64,000 nt of DNA, taken from positions 4,898,001-4,962,000 of the forward strand of contig CP109468.1 in NCBI GenBank assembly GCA_036227345.1, read 5' to 3'. Of this stretch, positions 33,185 to 41,876 are shown one piece after another; the stretch's first letter is position 1; every line of letters starts with the position of its first letter. The notes under the pieces are model-generated. The model saw only the letters and a program-made list of their open reading frames with translations. It was not told the DNA's origin and made no database searches. Both the position numbers and the translations under genes were made by a program. The DNA comes from Streptomyces sp. NBC_01463 (lineage in GTDB: Bacteria > Actinomycetota > Actinomycetes > Streptomycetales > Streptomycetaceae).

Positions 33185-36100
33185 TCAGGAACCTGTACGT
33201 GCCAGCTCGGCGACCCCGGCCAACGCGGTCGGATCGGGCGAATCGGCTGGATCGGTCGGATGGGCCGGACCGGATGGATGGGCCGGATCGGATGGGGCAG
33301 CTGGATCAGATGGGTCAGACGGATTGGCCGGATCGCCCGGGGAGGCAGATGCGGACGCGCTGATCGGGTCGAACACCGCGTCGGGCTCATTGCCCGTACC
33401 CGCCCCGTCGGTCAGCAGATACGACTGCGCCTCGGCCACATGGAAGTACATCCCGTGGAGCTGGAGGGTTCCTTCCGCGAGGCGGCGTGCCACGGATGGA
33501 TGGGCCCGCAGATGGTCGAGTTGCTGGACCACGTTGGTGAGGCACAGCTGCTCCAGCGCATCGGCGGGCAGCCGACCGGAGATCCGGGCCCATGCACGGT
33601 CCCGCGAGGCCATCCTCTCCAGGCTGGGGAACCCGTGCCGGAGCCAGCGCCAGAGCGAGCTTTCCGTGCTGTCCGGCCTGGCGCCCAGCAGCGCGTTCAT
33701 CGCGCCGCAGCCGGAGTGTCCGCAGACGGTGATGGACTCGACTCCCAGCACGTCCACCGCGTACTCGATGGCCGCACCGACCGAGTGGTCACCGGCCTCG
33801 GACGAGGGCGGCGGCACCAGGTTGCCGATGTTGCGCACGGTGAACAGATCGCCCGGGCCACTTGCCGTGATCATGCTCGTCACAAGGCGTGAATCCGCGC
33901 AGGTGATGAACAGCTGCGAGGGGCTCTGCCCCTCCCGGGCGAGTCTCGCCAGCTCCTCACGGACCAGCGGTGCCGTGTTGCGCTGGAACGAGCTGAGGCC
34001 ACTGACCAGACGGTGATCGCCGGCCGTGCGCGGCCGGGCCGCCGCCGAGTGGTCGGGCGTGAAGGCGTCTGCCTTCTCGGGCTGGTGTTGCTTCCCGGGC
34101 TCGTGCTTCCCGGGCTCCTGCTCACTGGGCTCGTGCTCGGCGTTGGGCGCTGGTGGGGCGTCCTGTCCGTGGGATGGTCCGCGGTCCCGTCCTTGGCCGG
34201 ATTCTTGGTCCGGTTCGCGGGACGGCCCGTGGTTCAGCCCGAGGCTCGGTCCGTGGTCCGGTGTGCGAGCCGGGTCGGTTTCTGGCCCTTGCCCCGGATG
34301 GGACTGGGGCTCGGACTCGGGCTCGGACTGGCCTGCATGGTCGGAGGCTTCGGAGGCGGGCGTGCCGGAGGTGTGGGCGGCCCGGGGCGTGCCGCCGTCC
34401 TGATCCGGTGCCGGTGTTGGTGCCGGCTGTTCCGTTGTGCCGGTGTTGGTGCCGATGCCGGGGGCCTGGTCGTGGCAGTGGTGGTTGCGCCAGGGAGTCC
34501 AGGGCCGGCAGCAGGAGTGTGCCGCGGATGCGGGCTCGGCGATGCGGCCTCCGAACCGGCCGGTGAAGTCGACCCGGCCGCCGTGGGCGGCATGGGCGTT
34601 GCTCCAGTCCTGGATCATCTCGTACGCCGCGTGATCCATGAAGAAGCCGTCCAACTCGACGATCACGTCGGCATCGTGAGGCAACTGACCCAGCGCTCTG
34701 CTGAGACGGGGGACAGCCAGGAAGGTCAACTGGCCCCGTACGGCCACCAGATGCCGGCCGTTCTGCTCGGACACGGTGATCCGGGTCCGGGCCAGCCGGT
34801 GCAGGGCGACGGCCACCGCCACGGCGATCCCGATCGCCACGCCCTTGAGCACGCCGAAGAGCAGCACGCCCGTGATCGTCGCGCCGTACACCAGGAACTC
34901 CCGGTGCCTGTGGACGTTCCGGATGTGAGCGAAGTTCACCATCTGGATGCCGACCACCATCACGAGCGCGCCCAGGGCGGCCAGCGGGATCCACTCCAGT
35001 GCGGTGACCAGCAGACCGGTGGCGACCAGGACCCAGACGCCGTGCAGCACCGTGGAGGCGCGTCCGGTCGCTCCGGCCCGTACGTTCGCCGAGCTGCGCA
35101 CCGCGCCGCCCGAGACCGCCAGTCCGCCGAGAAGGCCGGAGACGGTGTTGGCGATGCCTTGTGCGCGTAGTTCCCGGTCGAGGTCGGAGCGCTTGACCGG
35201 GAGTGTGGTCTGGGGGGAGGCGGCGCCGGGGCTGTCGGCGGCGCTCTCGGGGGACTCGCTGTCAGCGGACGTGAGAGATGTGGCAGGCGAGGCTGACCTT
35301 GCGGCGAGTCTGGTCGACTGCTCGCGCGTCCGGTCGGCAGCCAGCTTGTCCACGGCGACGGCGGCGAGCATGGATTCCAGGCTGGCCACCAGCATCATCG
35401 TGAACACCGCTGTGGCCAGGCCGAGCACGGGCCCCTGAGGCATTTCGGGCAGGGCGTGCGAGCGCCAGGACGGCAGATCGACCCGGGCGATCGAGGGTGC
35501 CGCGACCGCGGCCACCGCGGTCGCCATGACCACGGAGGCCAGGGCGGCCGGGACCCGGCGCATGATCCGCCCAGCCCGTCCGGGAAGGCGCGGCCACAGC
35601 ACCAGGATCGCGACGGTGAGTCCGCCGATCAGTGGTGCGGCCGGCCCCACCCGCTCCAATTGGGCGGGCAGATGCAGGGCGTTGGAGACGGCCGAGCTCT
35701 CCGGGGAACCGCCGAGCACGATGTGCAGCTGCGCGAGCGCGATCGCCACACCGATGCCGGCAAGGGTGCCGTGCACGATGGCGGGGCTGACGGCGAGGGC
35801 GCTGCGCGCGGTCCGCAGCGAGCCCAGCACGATCTGCAGCAGACCGGCGCCGATGGTGATCGCGCAGGTGGTGCGCCAGCCGTAGATCTGGATCAACTCG
35901 GCTGTCACCACGGTCAGTCCGGCGGACGGGCCGGAGACCTGGAGGGGTGTGCCGCCGAGAAGTCCGGCGACGATGCCGCCGACCGCGGCGGAGATGAGGC
36001 CGGCCTCCAGCGGGGCGTCCATGGCGACGGCCAGGCCGAGCGACATGGGGACGGCGAGAAGGAAGACAGTGATCGACGCGGACAGGTCGGCGCCCGAGAT

Positions 36101-36220
36101 GCGGAATCGTCCACCGCGGTGCGGCGGTGGCGGGCTGTGAGGTCGCTTCACTCCCGAGGAACGGGGAGGGCGCGAACTGCGGGGCGAATGGTCATGACGA
36201 GTGGGGACGCAGGCAGACAT
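33185..36220 (-). CDS. SulP-type anion transporter fused to STAS and beta-carbonic anhydrase domains
   Basis: 1011 residues. A SulP membrane domain (about 45-500, opening with SASITVFLLAVPMSLGLAVA) is followed by a STAS domain with VELDGFFMDHAAYEMI, a Pro/Gln/Glu-rich linker of ~150 residues, then a beta-carbonic anhydrase with Zn ligands in FITCADSR and CGHSGCGA. The C-terminus is a Asp-Pro-Ser repeat tail. Such fusions suggest bicarbonate uptake coupled to CO2/HCO3- conversion. ATG 36220 has GGAGGAG 9 nt upstream. A further ~75-residue insertion rich in Ser/Asp/Pro interrupts the membrane domain near 320-355. Confidence 0.88.
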   Translation of the reverse strand: MSACVPTRHDHSPRSSRPPRSSGVKRPHSPPPPHRGGRFRISGADLSASITVFLLAVPMSLGLAVAMDAPLEAGLISAAVGGIVAGLLGGTPLQVSGPSAGLTVVTAELIQIYGWRTTCAITIGAGLLQIVLGSLRTARSALAVSPAIVHGTLAGIGVAIALAQLHIVLGGSPESSAVSNALHLPAQLERVGPAAPLIGGLTVAILVLWPRLPGRAGRIMRRVPAALASVVMATAVAAVAAPSIARVDLPSWRSHALPEMPQGPVLGLATAVFTMMLVASLESMLAAVAVDKLAADRTREQSTRLAARSASPATSLTSADSESPESAADSPGAASPQTTLPVKRSDLDRELRAQGIANTVSGLLGGLAVSGGAVRSSANVRAGATGRASTVLHGVWVLVATGLLVTALEWIPLAALGALVMVVGIQMVNFAHIRNVHRHREFLVYGATITGVLLFGVLKGVAIGIAVAVAVALHRLARTRITVSEQNGRHLVAVRGQLTFLAVPRLSRALGQLPHDADVIVELDGFFMDHAAYEMIQDWSNAHAAHGGRVDFTGRFGGRIAEPASAAHSCCRPWTPWRNHHCHDQAPGIGTNTGTTEQPAPTPAPDQDGGTPRAAHTSGTPASEASDHAGQSEPESEPQSHPGQGPETDPARTPDHGPSLGLNHGPSREPDQESGQGRDRGPSHGQDAPPAPNAEHEPSEQEPGKHEPGKQHQPEKADAFTPDHSAAARPRTAGDHRLVSGLSSFQRNTAPLVREELARLAREGQSPSQLFITCADSRLVTSMITASGPGDLFTVRNIGNLVPPPSSEAGDHSVGAAIEYAVDVLGVESITVCGHSGCGAMNALLGARPDSTESSLWRWLRHGFPSLERMASRDRAWARISGRLPADALEQLCLTNVVQQLDHLRAHPSVARRLAEGTLQLHGMYFHVAEAQSYLLTDGAGTGNEPDAVFDPISASASASPGDPANPSDPSDPAAPSDPAHPSGPAHPTDPADSPDPTALAGVAELARTGS

Positions 36221-36503
36221 GTTTCCCGTCTCCTCCGGGGCAGCGCGGTCGCGGAACGTGGGGACGCGGCCGTGGGTCACGGCGTGCAGCGGCGGGATAT
36301 CTCAACTCTCAGTAAACAGATCGTAATGGAGAGTAAAGATCTGTGTCCAGGATTAAGGGCAAATGGGCCATTCGAGCACCCGTTCCAGTGAATAGGCAGC
36401 TTTTCATGCGGCCTGTCGCCCGAATTTGTGTGCAGTGCGTGCGACTTTGACCGCGCCGTTCGGCACGTCAGCGCAAGTTACCTGCAAGGAAGAGGGTGGG
36501 CGG
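36221..36503. other. Divergent region upstream of SulP fusion and deacetylase-like genes
   Basis: 283 bp. The centre (36300-36355) is rich in A+T, with AGTAAA twice, and should hold promoters in both directions. I see no RNA gene. Confidence 0.4.
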
Positions 36504-37865
36504 ATGATGGCCGCCACGAAGAGGACCGCCTTGGGTGTCATGGCCGTTGCGCTGGTGGCGGCAGTGGCCGGCTGCTCCGGTGCGGGCTCCGTTTCGAGCG
36601 GATCCGGTCCGGGTGCTGCGAACGGCTCCGCGAACGGCGCTGCTAACGGTGCGGCAGGGGGCAAGAAGAAGGCTGCCGAGTCGGCCCCCAAGAGTGTGTT
36701 CCGGCTCATCGGCGACGGTTCCACCTCCTTCACGGGGGCCCAGCCGAAACAGCCGACCGCTCAACGCCTGGCGCCCGGTCAGAAGCCCCCGCAGTTCGTG
36801 GTGTTCTCGTGGGACGGCGCGGGTGAGGACAGCCAGCGGCTCTTCTCGCACTTCCGTGAGGTGGGCAAGAAGTACGACGCGAGCATGACGTACTTCCTCA
36901 GCGGCGTGTACCTGCTTCCGGAGGCGAAGCGCGCGCTCTACGACCCGCCCAAGCACAACGCGGGCAGCTCGGACATCGGCTTCAACGACACCGAGGGCAT
37001 CCGCGACACCCTCACCCAGGTCCGTGGCGCCTGGGAGGACGGCAACGAGATCGGCACCCACTTCAACGGCCACTTCTGCGGCAAGGACGGTGGCGTCGGC
37101 ACCTGGTCCGTCGACGAGTGGAAGAGCGAGATCAGCCAGGCCAAGTCCTTCGTGAAGGGCTGGAAGACGAACGACCCGGATCTCAAGGACGAGAAGTCGC
37201 TGCCCTTCGACTACGACAAGGAGCTGATCGGCGGCCGGACCCCCTGCCTGGAGGGGCAGAAGAACATGGTCGCGGCGGCACGCTCGATGGGCTTCCGCTA
37301 CGACTCCAGCGGGGTCAACGACCAGGTCTGGCCGAAGAAGAAGGACGGCGTCTGGGACCTCTCGATGCAGCTCGTCCCGGTGCCGGGGCGGGAGTTCGAG
37401 ACCCTGTCGATGGACTACAACTTCATGTTCAACCAGTCCGGTACGACGCAGGGCGACCCGGACCAGCACGAGTACTGGGGCGACCAGATGCGGGACGGTC
37501 TCCTCCAGGCCTTCGACCGCGCGTACGACGGGAACCGGGCTCCCCTGATCATCGGCAACCACTTCGAATCCTGGAACGGCGGCACGTACATGCGCGCCAT
37601 CGAGGAGACGATCGAGACGGTGTGTACCAAGGAGGGCGTGCGCTGCGTGTCCTTCAAGCAGCTGGCGGACTGGCTGGACGCGCAGGACCCCGCGGCGCTC
37701 GCGAAGCTCGGCACGCTGAAGGTCGGGAAGGCGCCGGGGACCAGCTGGGCGTCGTTCCTCGGCGGCGCCGGGAGCGCCGGCAAGGGCCGGGGTGAGGGTC
37801 AGGACAGTGCAGAGGCGAAGACGAAGGCGGAGGCCGGGTCGGCGGGGAAGGCTGCCGACCACTAG
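36504..37865 (+). CDS. Secreted lipoprotein with polysaccharide deacetylase-like fold
   Basis: 453 residues. A lipoprotein signal ends at the lipobox LVAAVAGCSG (Cys near 24), followed by a Gly/Ala/Ser linker. The NodB-type motifs follow in variant form: VVFSWDGAGED for the usual TFDDGP, GTHFNGHFC with the His-x3-His metal pair, and GGRTPCL for RxPY. These suggest a metal-dependent deacetylase acting on wall or surface sugars, though the variant motifs leave activity uncertain. ATG 36504 has GGAAGAGGG upstream. The C-terminus is a Lys/Ala/Glu-rich tail. Confidence 0.78.
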   Translation: MMAATKRTALGVMAVALVAAVAGCSGAGSVSSGSGPGAANGSANGAANGAAGGKKKAAESAPKSVFRLIGDGSTSFTGAQPKQPTAQRLAPGQKPPQFVVFSWDGAGEDSQRLFSHFREVGKKYDASMTYFLSGVYLLPEAKRALYDPPKHNAGSSDIGFNDTEGIRDTLTQVRGAWEDGNEIGTHFNGHFCGKDGGVGTWSVDEWKSEISQAKSFVKGWKTNDPDLKDEKSLPFDYDKELIGGRTPCLEGQKNMVAAARSMGFRYDSSGVNDQVWPKKKDGVWDLSMQLVPVPGREFETLSMDYNFMFNQSGTTQGDPDQHEYWGDQMRDGLLQAFDRAYDGNRAPLIIGNHFESWNGGTYMRAIEETIETVCTKEGVRCVSFKQLADWLDAQDPAALAKLGTLKVGKAPGTSWASFLGGAGSAGKGRGEGQDSAEAKTKAEAGSAGKAADH

Positions 37866-38027
37866 GGCCTGCCCGATGGAGGCCGGCCATCAGGACCTGT
37901 CAGGTTGGCCGTTGCCTGCCCGGCCGCGCCGTTGCTCTGTCCGGCCGCGTCGGTGCCTGCCCGGCCGGTTGTGGCCGGACAGGCATCGGGGCCGGCCGCG
38001 CTCAGGGAGTCGGCCGGCTCCGGTCGC

Positions 38028-39023
38028 TCAGGCTGGCTGACCGGCCCCTACGCGGGTGTACCGCTCGTCGAGCACGAAAGAGGGGTCGACCTGGGCGGCC
38101 AGGTCGGCCCCGGTCTTGGCATTGCCCCAGCTCTCGGCGTTCTTCAAATGGAAGTGCACCATCTGTCGCGTGTACCGGTCCCAGTCCCGTCGGCCGTACG
38201 AGTCCTCCGCGGCGTCCTGCAGTGCCTGCAGCGCCATTCGGTTGTCGGCCTCCAGCAGTTCGAAGCGGGCGGGGCGCCCCTTCTCCATGGCCCGCACCCA
38301 GTCGGAGTGGCCGATGGTGACCAGCAGGTCCTCGCCGACCTCGGAGCGGAGGAACTCCAGGTCGTCCTCGCCCTGCACCTTGTTGCCGACGACCTTCAGC
38401 GCGACGCCGAAGTCCCGTGCGTACTCCTTGTACTGGCGGTAGACCGAGACGCCCTTACGGGTCGGCTCGGCGACCAGGAACGTCATGTCGAACCGGGTGA
38501 ACATCCCGGAGGCGAACGAGTCCGAACCCGCGGTCATGTCGACCACGACGTACTCCTCGGGACCGTCGACGAGATGGTTGAGGCACAGCTCGACCGCGCC
38601 GACCTTGGAGTGGTAGCAGGCCACACCCAGATCGGACTCGGTGAACGGTCCCGTGGCCATCAGCCGGATGTCCCCGTCGTCGAGCCCGACCGTGCGGGCG
38701 CAGGCGTCGTAGACCGGGTTGTCCTCGCACACCCGCAGCAGCCGGGAACCCTCACCCGGCGGCGTCGTCTTGATCATCGTCTCGGCCGATGCGATGCGGG
38801 GATTGCTGCCGCGCAGGTACTCCTTGATCAGGGGCAGCTGCGCTCCCATGGCGGGCAGTGCGGCAGCCTCCTCCTCGTCGAGGCCGAGCGCGGCCCCGAG
38901 GTGTTGGTTGATGTCGGCGTCCACCGCGACGACGTGAGCTTCATTGGCGGCAAGGTGGCGGATGAAGAGCGAGGACAGCGTGGTCTTGCCGCTGCCGCCC
39001 TTCCCTACGAAAGCGATCTTCAT
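38028..39023 (-). CDS. CooC/MinD-like P-loop ATPase
   Basis: 331 residues. The deviant Walker A is GKGGSGKTT (7-15), with VVAVDADINQHLGAALGLD nearby, switch residues in VVVDMTAGSDSFASG and the NKxxG-like VVGNKVQGEDD. This is the CooC type of nickel-insertase-like ATPases, without a carbon monoxide dehydrogenase nearby. The start could be ATG 39023 or GTG 39029; I use the ATG. It is divergent from the Fic-like gene and conserved in Streptomyces. The client is unknown. Confidence 0.82.
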   Translation of the reverse strand: MKIAFVGKGGSGKTTLSSLFIRHLAANEAHVVAVDADINQHLGAALGLDEEEAAALPAMGAQLPLIKEYLRGSNPRIASAETMIKTTPPGEGSRLLRVCEDNPVYDACARTVGLDDGDIRLMATGPFTESDLGVACYHSKVGAVELCLNHLVDGPEEYVVVDMTAGSDSFASGMFTRFDMTFLVAEPTRKGVSVYRQYKEYARDFGVALKVVGNKVQGEDDLEFLRSEVGEDLLVTIGHSDWVRAMEKGRPARFELLEADNRMALQALQDAAEDSYGRRDWDRYTRQMVHFHLKNAESWGNAKTGADLAAQVDPSFVLDERYTRVGAGQPA

Positions 39024-39125
39024 GTTCACCTAGGGTAGCGGTATGAATGCGTTCCGCTGTCGAAGTTCGTGAAGAAGGCCACTCCGGGCCGGTGGGTGTG
39101 CAAGTGGCGCGTAGCCTCGCTACTT

Positions 39126-39950
39126 ATGAGTACGACTTCATCGGACCCGCTCGCCACTCTGGGCACCCTGCCAGGTGTGACCGATGCGGTGGACTCCGTA
39201 CGCAAGGCTGTCGACCGGGTATATGGCCACCGCGTCATGCGGCGGCGCAGCAACGAGGTGACCGCTGAGGCGGCCCTGCGGGGCGCCCGGGGGTCGGCTG
39301 CGCTCTCCGGCGCGGACTGGAACCTCGAAGAGGTACGCCGCCGCACCGACTTCAGCGGTGAGGGTGAGGCTCACGTGATCGGGGCGGCCCTGCGGTTGAC
39401 GGCCGAAGCGGGGCAACTGCTCTCCATCTGGCGGCAGTCGCCCCTGCGCGTCCTCGCGAGGCTGCATCTGGTCGCGGCCGGGGGGGCTGCGCCCGACGAC
39501 GCGGTCGGCCGGCCCCGGCTTGCGGGCGAGCCGGTGGACGAGCCGCTGATCGAGGCGCCTTTGCCGGGCGCCGACGAGGTCGCGGGGCGGCTCGAAGGCC
39601 TCAGCGGACTCATTCTTTCGGGGAGTGAGGCACCCGCTCTGGTGACGGCCGCCGTCGTGCACGGCGAACTGCTGGCCCTGCGCCCCTTCGGTTCGTACAA
39701 CGGTCTTGTGGCGCGGACCGCGGAACGGATCGTGCTGATCGGGAGCGGCCTGGATCCCAAGGCGATCTGCCCGGCCGAGGTCGGCCACGCCGAGCAGGGG
39801 CGGGCGGCTTACGTCGCGGCATTCGAGGGATACCTGTCAGGAGCGCCGGAGGGCATGGCCGCCTGGATCGCACACTGCGGACGCGCGGCGGAACTGGGCG
39901 TCAGGGAGTCGACGGCGGTGTGCGAGGCGCTTCAGCGCGGAGCCGCGTAG
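39126..39950 (+). CDS. Fic-domain-like protein with degenerate active site
   Basis: 274 residues. The overall helical layout and the segment GELLALRPFGSYNGLVARTAERIVL match the Fic core, but the catalytic motif HPFxxGNGRxxR reads as LRPFGSYNGLVART. The catalytic His is absent and GNGR is lost, so AMP transfer by the normal mechanism is unlikely. ATG 39126 has TAGCCT 8 nt before it. It is divergent from the CooC-like ATPase gene and precedes the small-RNA gap. Possibly a binding protein derived from a Fic enzyme. Confidence 0.72.
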   Translation: MSTTSSDPLATLGTLPGVTDAVDSVRKAVDRVYGHRVMRRRSNEVTAEAALRGARGSAALSGADWNLEEVRRRTDFSGEGEAHVIGAALRLTAEAGQLLSIWRQSPLRVLARLHLVAAGGAAPDDAVGRPRLAGEPVDEPLIEAPLPGADEVAGRLEGLSGLILSGSEAPALVTAAVVHGELLALRPFGSYNGLVARTAERIVLIGSGLDPKAICPAEVGHAEQGRAAYVAAFEGYLSGAPEGMAAWIAHCGRAAELGVRESTAVCEALQRGAA

Positions 39951-40024
39951 CGGGAGGCGACGGGGCCCCTCGGTGGCGGGGGCGGCTTCGTCCCTGCCGG
40001 CGGGGCGGCTTCATGCCCGGTGAA

Positions 40025-40320
40025 AAGGGTTGCGGCGGTACCGTCCTCGGTACCGCCGCTGGCATGTCCACCCAGTTACCAAGCGTCCTCGATATATGCC
40101 CATCAGGTCGGGTACTTTGCCCGTCCCTGGTGCGGCTGGCCCGTAATCGACGGGTCGACGTCGCGTGGGTGCCCGGTTTTCATGCGCGGTCCGTGGGGCC
40201 TTGTCTGCGTAAACAGGTCATCCTCACGGATGTCCTTGGTCTCGCGGGCCGTTGAGTCCTTTGTACTCCAGGGGCCGGTAGAGCGGTAGTGCTGGCCACA
40301 CTTCTTTACTTTTAGGTTCA
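40025..40320 (-). ncRNA. Candidate 6S-like small RNA (scr3559-type)
   Basis: Evidence is position and a terminator: on the - strand the hairpin at 40032-40059 is followed by CCCTTTT. Upstream of it lies ~250 nt containing several small hairpins, such as CATCC-GTGA-GGATG near 40215-40235, and an A+T-rich leader near 40300-40320. A 72-codon frame starting at TTG 40321 overlaps it but has no binding site. The 5' end is not determined. That S. coelicolor has a 6S-like RNA at this place is from memory; I have not shown the 6S fold. Confidence 0.42.
40032..40059 (-). terminator. Intrinsic terminator on the - strand
   Basis: A 12-bp stem (GCGGCGGTACCG and its complement) with a 4-nt loop; on the - strand it is followed by AACCCTTTT. 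Confidence 0.72.
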
Positions 40321-40535
40321 ATTACGGACGAGTCGGTCCAATGTGAAAGCCGTGATTTCGGGTCGCCGTGGGACGGGCCAGGGGCGGGACTGTCCCGAGG
40401 TGGACCACCCGGCTAGAGGTGGTGTGGCGCGCTCGGCGCTGCGTGGCACTCACGACGCCGGCTCTGCGCGGGGTGGCGAGGTAGGGCCCGCTGCGCAGGG
40501 TCGGCTGGTCGACTCAGGTCAATGTCATGCCGACG

Positions 40536-41375
40536 TCATGCAGAGGCTGTGGCCGCGCGACGCCGGGCGGTGTACCAGACGAGGCCCGCTGTGATGGCGG
40601 CCGCACCCACCGCTGCCGCGGCCATGAGCGCAGGTCGTGGCGGCATGGAGAGTGAGGGCAGGCGTTGCTTGAGCCGGACCGGGCGGTCGAAGACGAGAAT
40701 CGGCCATTCCCGGAGAGTGGCCTCGCGGCGCAACGCACGGTCCGGATTGACCGCGTGCGGATGGCCGACGGACTCCAGCATCGGCACATCGGTCGCCGAA
40801 TCGCTGTACGCGTAGCAGCGGGCGAGGTCATAGCCTTCCGATACGGCGAGTGCCCTGATGGCCTCGGCCTTCGTCGGGCCGTACGCGTAGTACTCCACCT
40901 CGCCGGTGAAGCATCCGTCGTCGCCGACGACCATGCGTGTGGCGACGACGCGGTCGGCGCCCAGTAGCTCGCCGATGGGTTCCACGACCTCGGCGCCCGA
41001 TGTGGAGACGATGACCACATCGCGTCCGGCGGTGTGGTGCTCCTCAATGAGCGTCGCAGCCTCGTCGTAGATGATCGGGTCGATCAGGTCGTGCAGGGTC
41101 TCGGCGACAATTTCCTTCACCTGCTGCACGTTCCAGCCCTTGCAGAGCGATGAGAGGTATTCACGCATCCGCTCCATCTGGTCGTGATCTGCGCCCCCGG
41201 CGAGGAAGACGAACTGCGCGTACGCAGTGCGCAGTACGGCGCGGCGGTTGATCAGCCCGCCTTGGTAGAAGGACTTGCTGAAGGTCAGCGTCGAAGACTT
41301 CGCAATGACCGTCTTGTCCAGGTCAAAGAAGGCGGCCGTGCGCGGCAAGAAGCGGTTTTCCACAAGGCAGAGCAT
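40536..41375 (-). CDS. HAD-superfamily (subfamily IB) hydrolase with C-terminal membrane anchor
   Basis: 279 residues. Motif I is FFDLDKTVIAKSS (Asp18, Asp20), motif II is VIVSTSGAEVV, and motif III/IV is CYAYSDSATDVPML. This is the PSP-like phosphatase group, close to CicA. A hydrophobic helix ALMAAAAVGAAAITAGLVWY near the C-terminus suggests membrane anchoring. S. coelicolor has a morphological-differentiation-associated protein at this place (from memory). The start is uncertain between ATG 41375 and GTG 41363; neither has a strong binding site. Confidence 0.82.
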   Translation of the reverse strand: MLCLVENRFLPRTAAFFDLDKTVIAKSSTLTFSKSFYQGGLINRRAVLRTAYAQFVFLAGGADHDQMERMREYLSSLCKGWNVQQVKEIVAETLHDLIDPIIYDEAATLIEEHHTAGRDVVIVSTSGAEVVEPIGELLGADRVVATRMVVGDDGCFTGEVEYYAYGPTKAEAIRALAVSEGYDLARCYAYSDSATDVPMLESVGHPHAVNPDRALRREATLREWPILVFDRPVRLKQRLPSLSMPPRPALMAAAAVGAAAITAGLVWYTARRRAATASA

Positions 41376-41479
41376 AGGGGCCCACCATTCGGCGTAAACC
41401 CCGGCGCGTGGGTTTGCCTGAGAAGGCGCTCGGGTACACCATGGAAGTCACGGATCGTTCGCGACCGTGCTAACCCGGT

Positions 41480-41546
41480 CCGACTCCTCCCCCCCCCGAG
41501 TCGGCCGTGGGGACGACCCCCGCTCTCCCCCCCGGCGGGGGTCGTC
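41480..41546. repeat. Two adjacent hairpins with C-rich loops
   Basis: First: 7-bp arms CCGACTC/GAGTCGG around a loop with nine C in a row (41480-41504). Second: 12-bp arms (GACGACCCCCGC and complement) around an 11-nt loop with seven C (41512-41546). They sit between divergent genes, so a simple terminator role does not fit. Confidence 0.6.
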
Positions 41547-41702
41547 GCATGTCCGGACGCGGTTCTGCTGTTCGGAATCAAGCATCTCTCCTCCTCCTCG
41601 GCCGCGATGGCCCACATCCGTGTTCGACTCGCACCAGCATGCGTCGTCACGGTGCGTAACGGAAGGGGTGCTCTCCGGAAGTCCCCGGTATGAGCTACCG
41701 AG

Positions 41703-41749
41703 TTATTCACAACGGTGGAGATGTCCACAGTTCTGGACCAAGATCCACA
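41703..41749 (+). promoter_or_regulatory. Cluster of DnaA-box-like sequences
   Basis: TTATTCACA (41703-41711, fits TTATNCACA), ATGTCCACA (41721-41729, 8 of 9 to TTGTCCACA) and AGATCCACA (41741-41749, 6 of 9), spaced 18 and 20 bp. They lie upstream of the tad operon. Binding is inferred from sequence only. Confidence 0.35.
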
Positions 41750-41876
41750 CGATTTCCCGAAGCGCTGCACCGTGATTCCACCCGTGAAGTCCACGGGTTC
41801 CGGAATCACCGTTCTCGGAACGTTGCGAGAACACCGCGGACCGCGGTGAAGGTGAGTGAAGAAGGGGGCGGAGATC

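Larger units (their letters stand above)
39951..40535. other. 585-bp gap between convergent genes, likely non-coding RNA locus
   Basis: The flanking genes (Fic-like, HAD hydrolase) are those that flank the 6S-like RNA scr3559 in S. coelicolor as I recall. The segment 40025-40320 looks transcribed on the - strand and ends in an intrinsic terminator. The rest (40330-40530) is GC-rich with no convincing frame. Confidence 0.5.
41376..41876. other. 501-bp divergent region with poly-C hairpins and DnaA-box-like sites
   Basis: Separates the HAD hydrolase gene from the tad operon. It contains two hairpins with C-rich loops (41480-41546) and three DnaA-box-like 9-mers (41703-41749). No gene is visible. 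Confidence 0.5.

Noticed and set aside
40103..40321. 72-codon - strand frame starting with TTG in the small-RNA gap
   Set aside because: The start has no binding site. Third positions are somewhat coding-like, so I keep it only as a note under the RNA candidate and do not call a gene.
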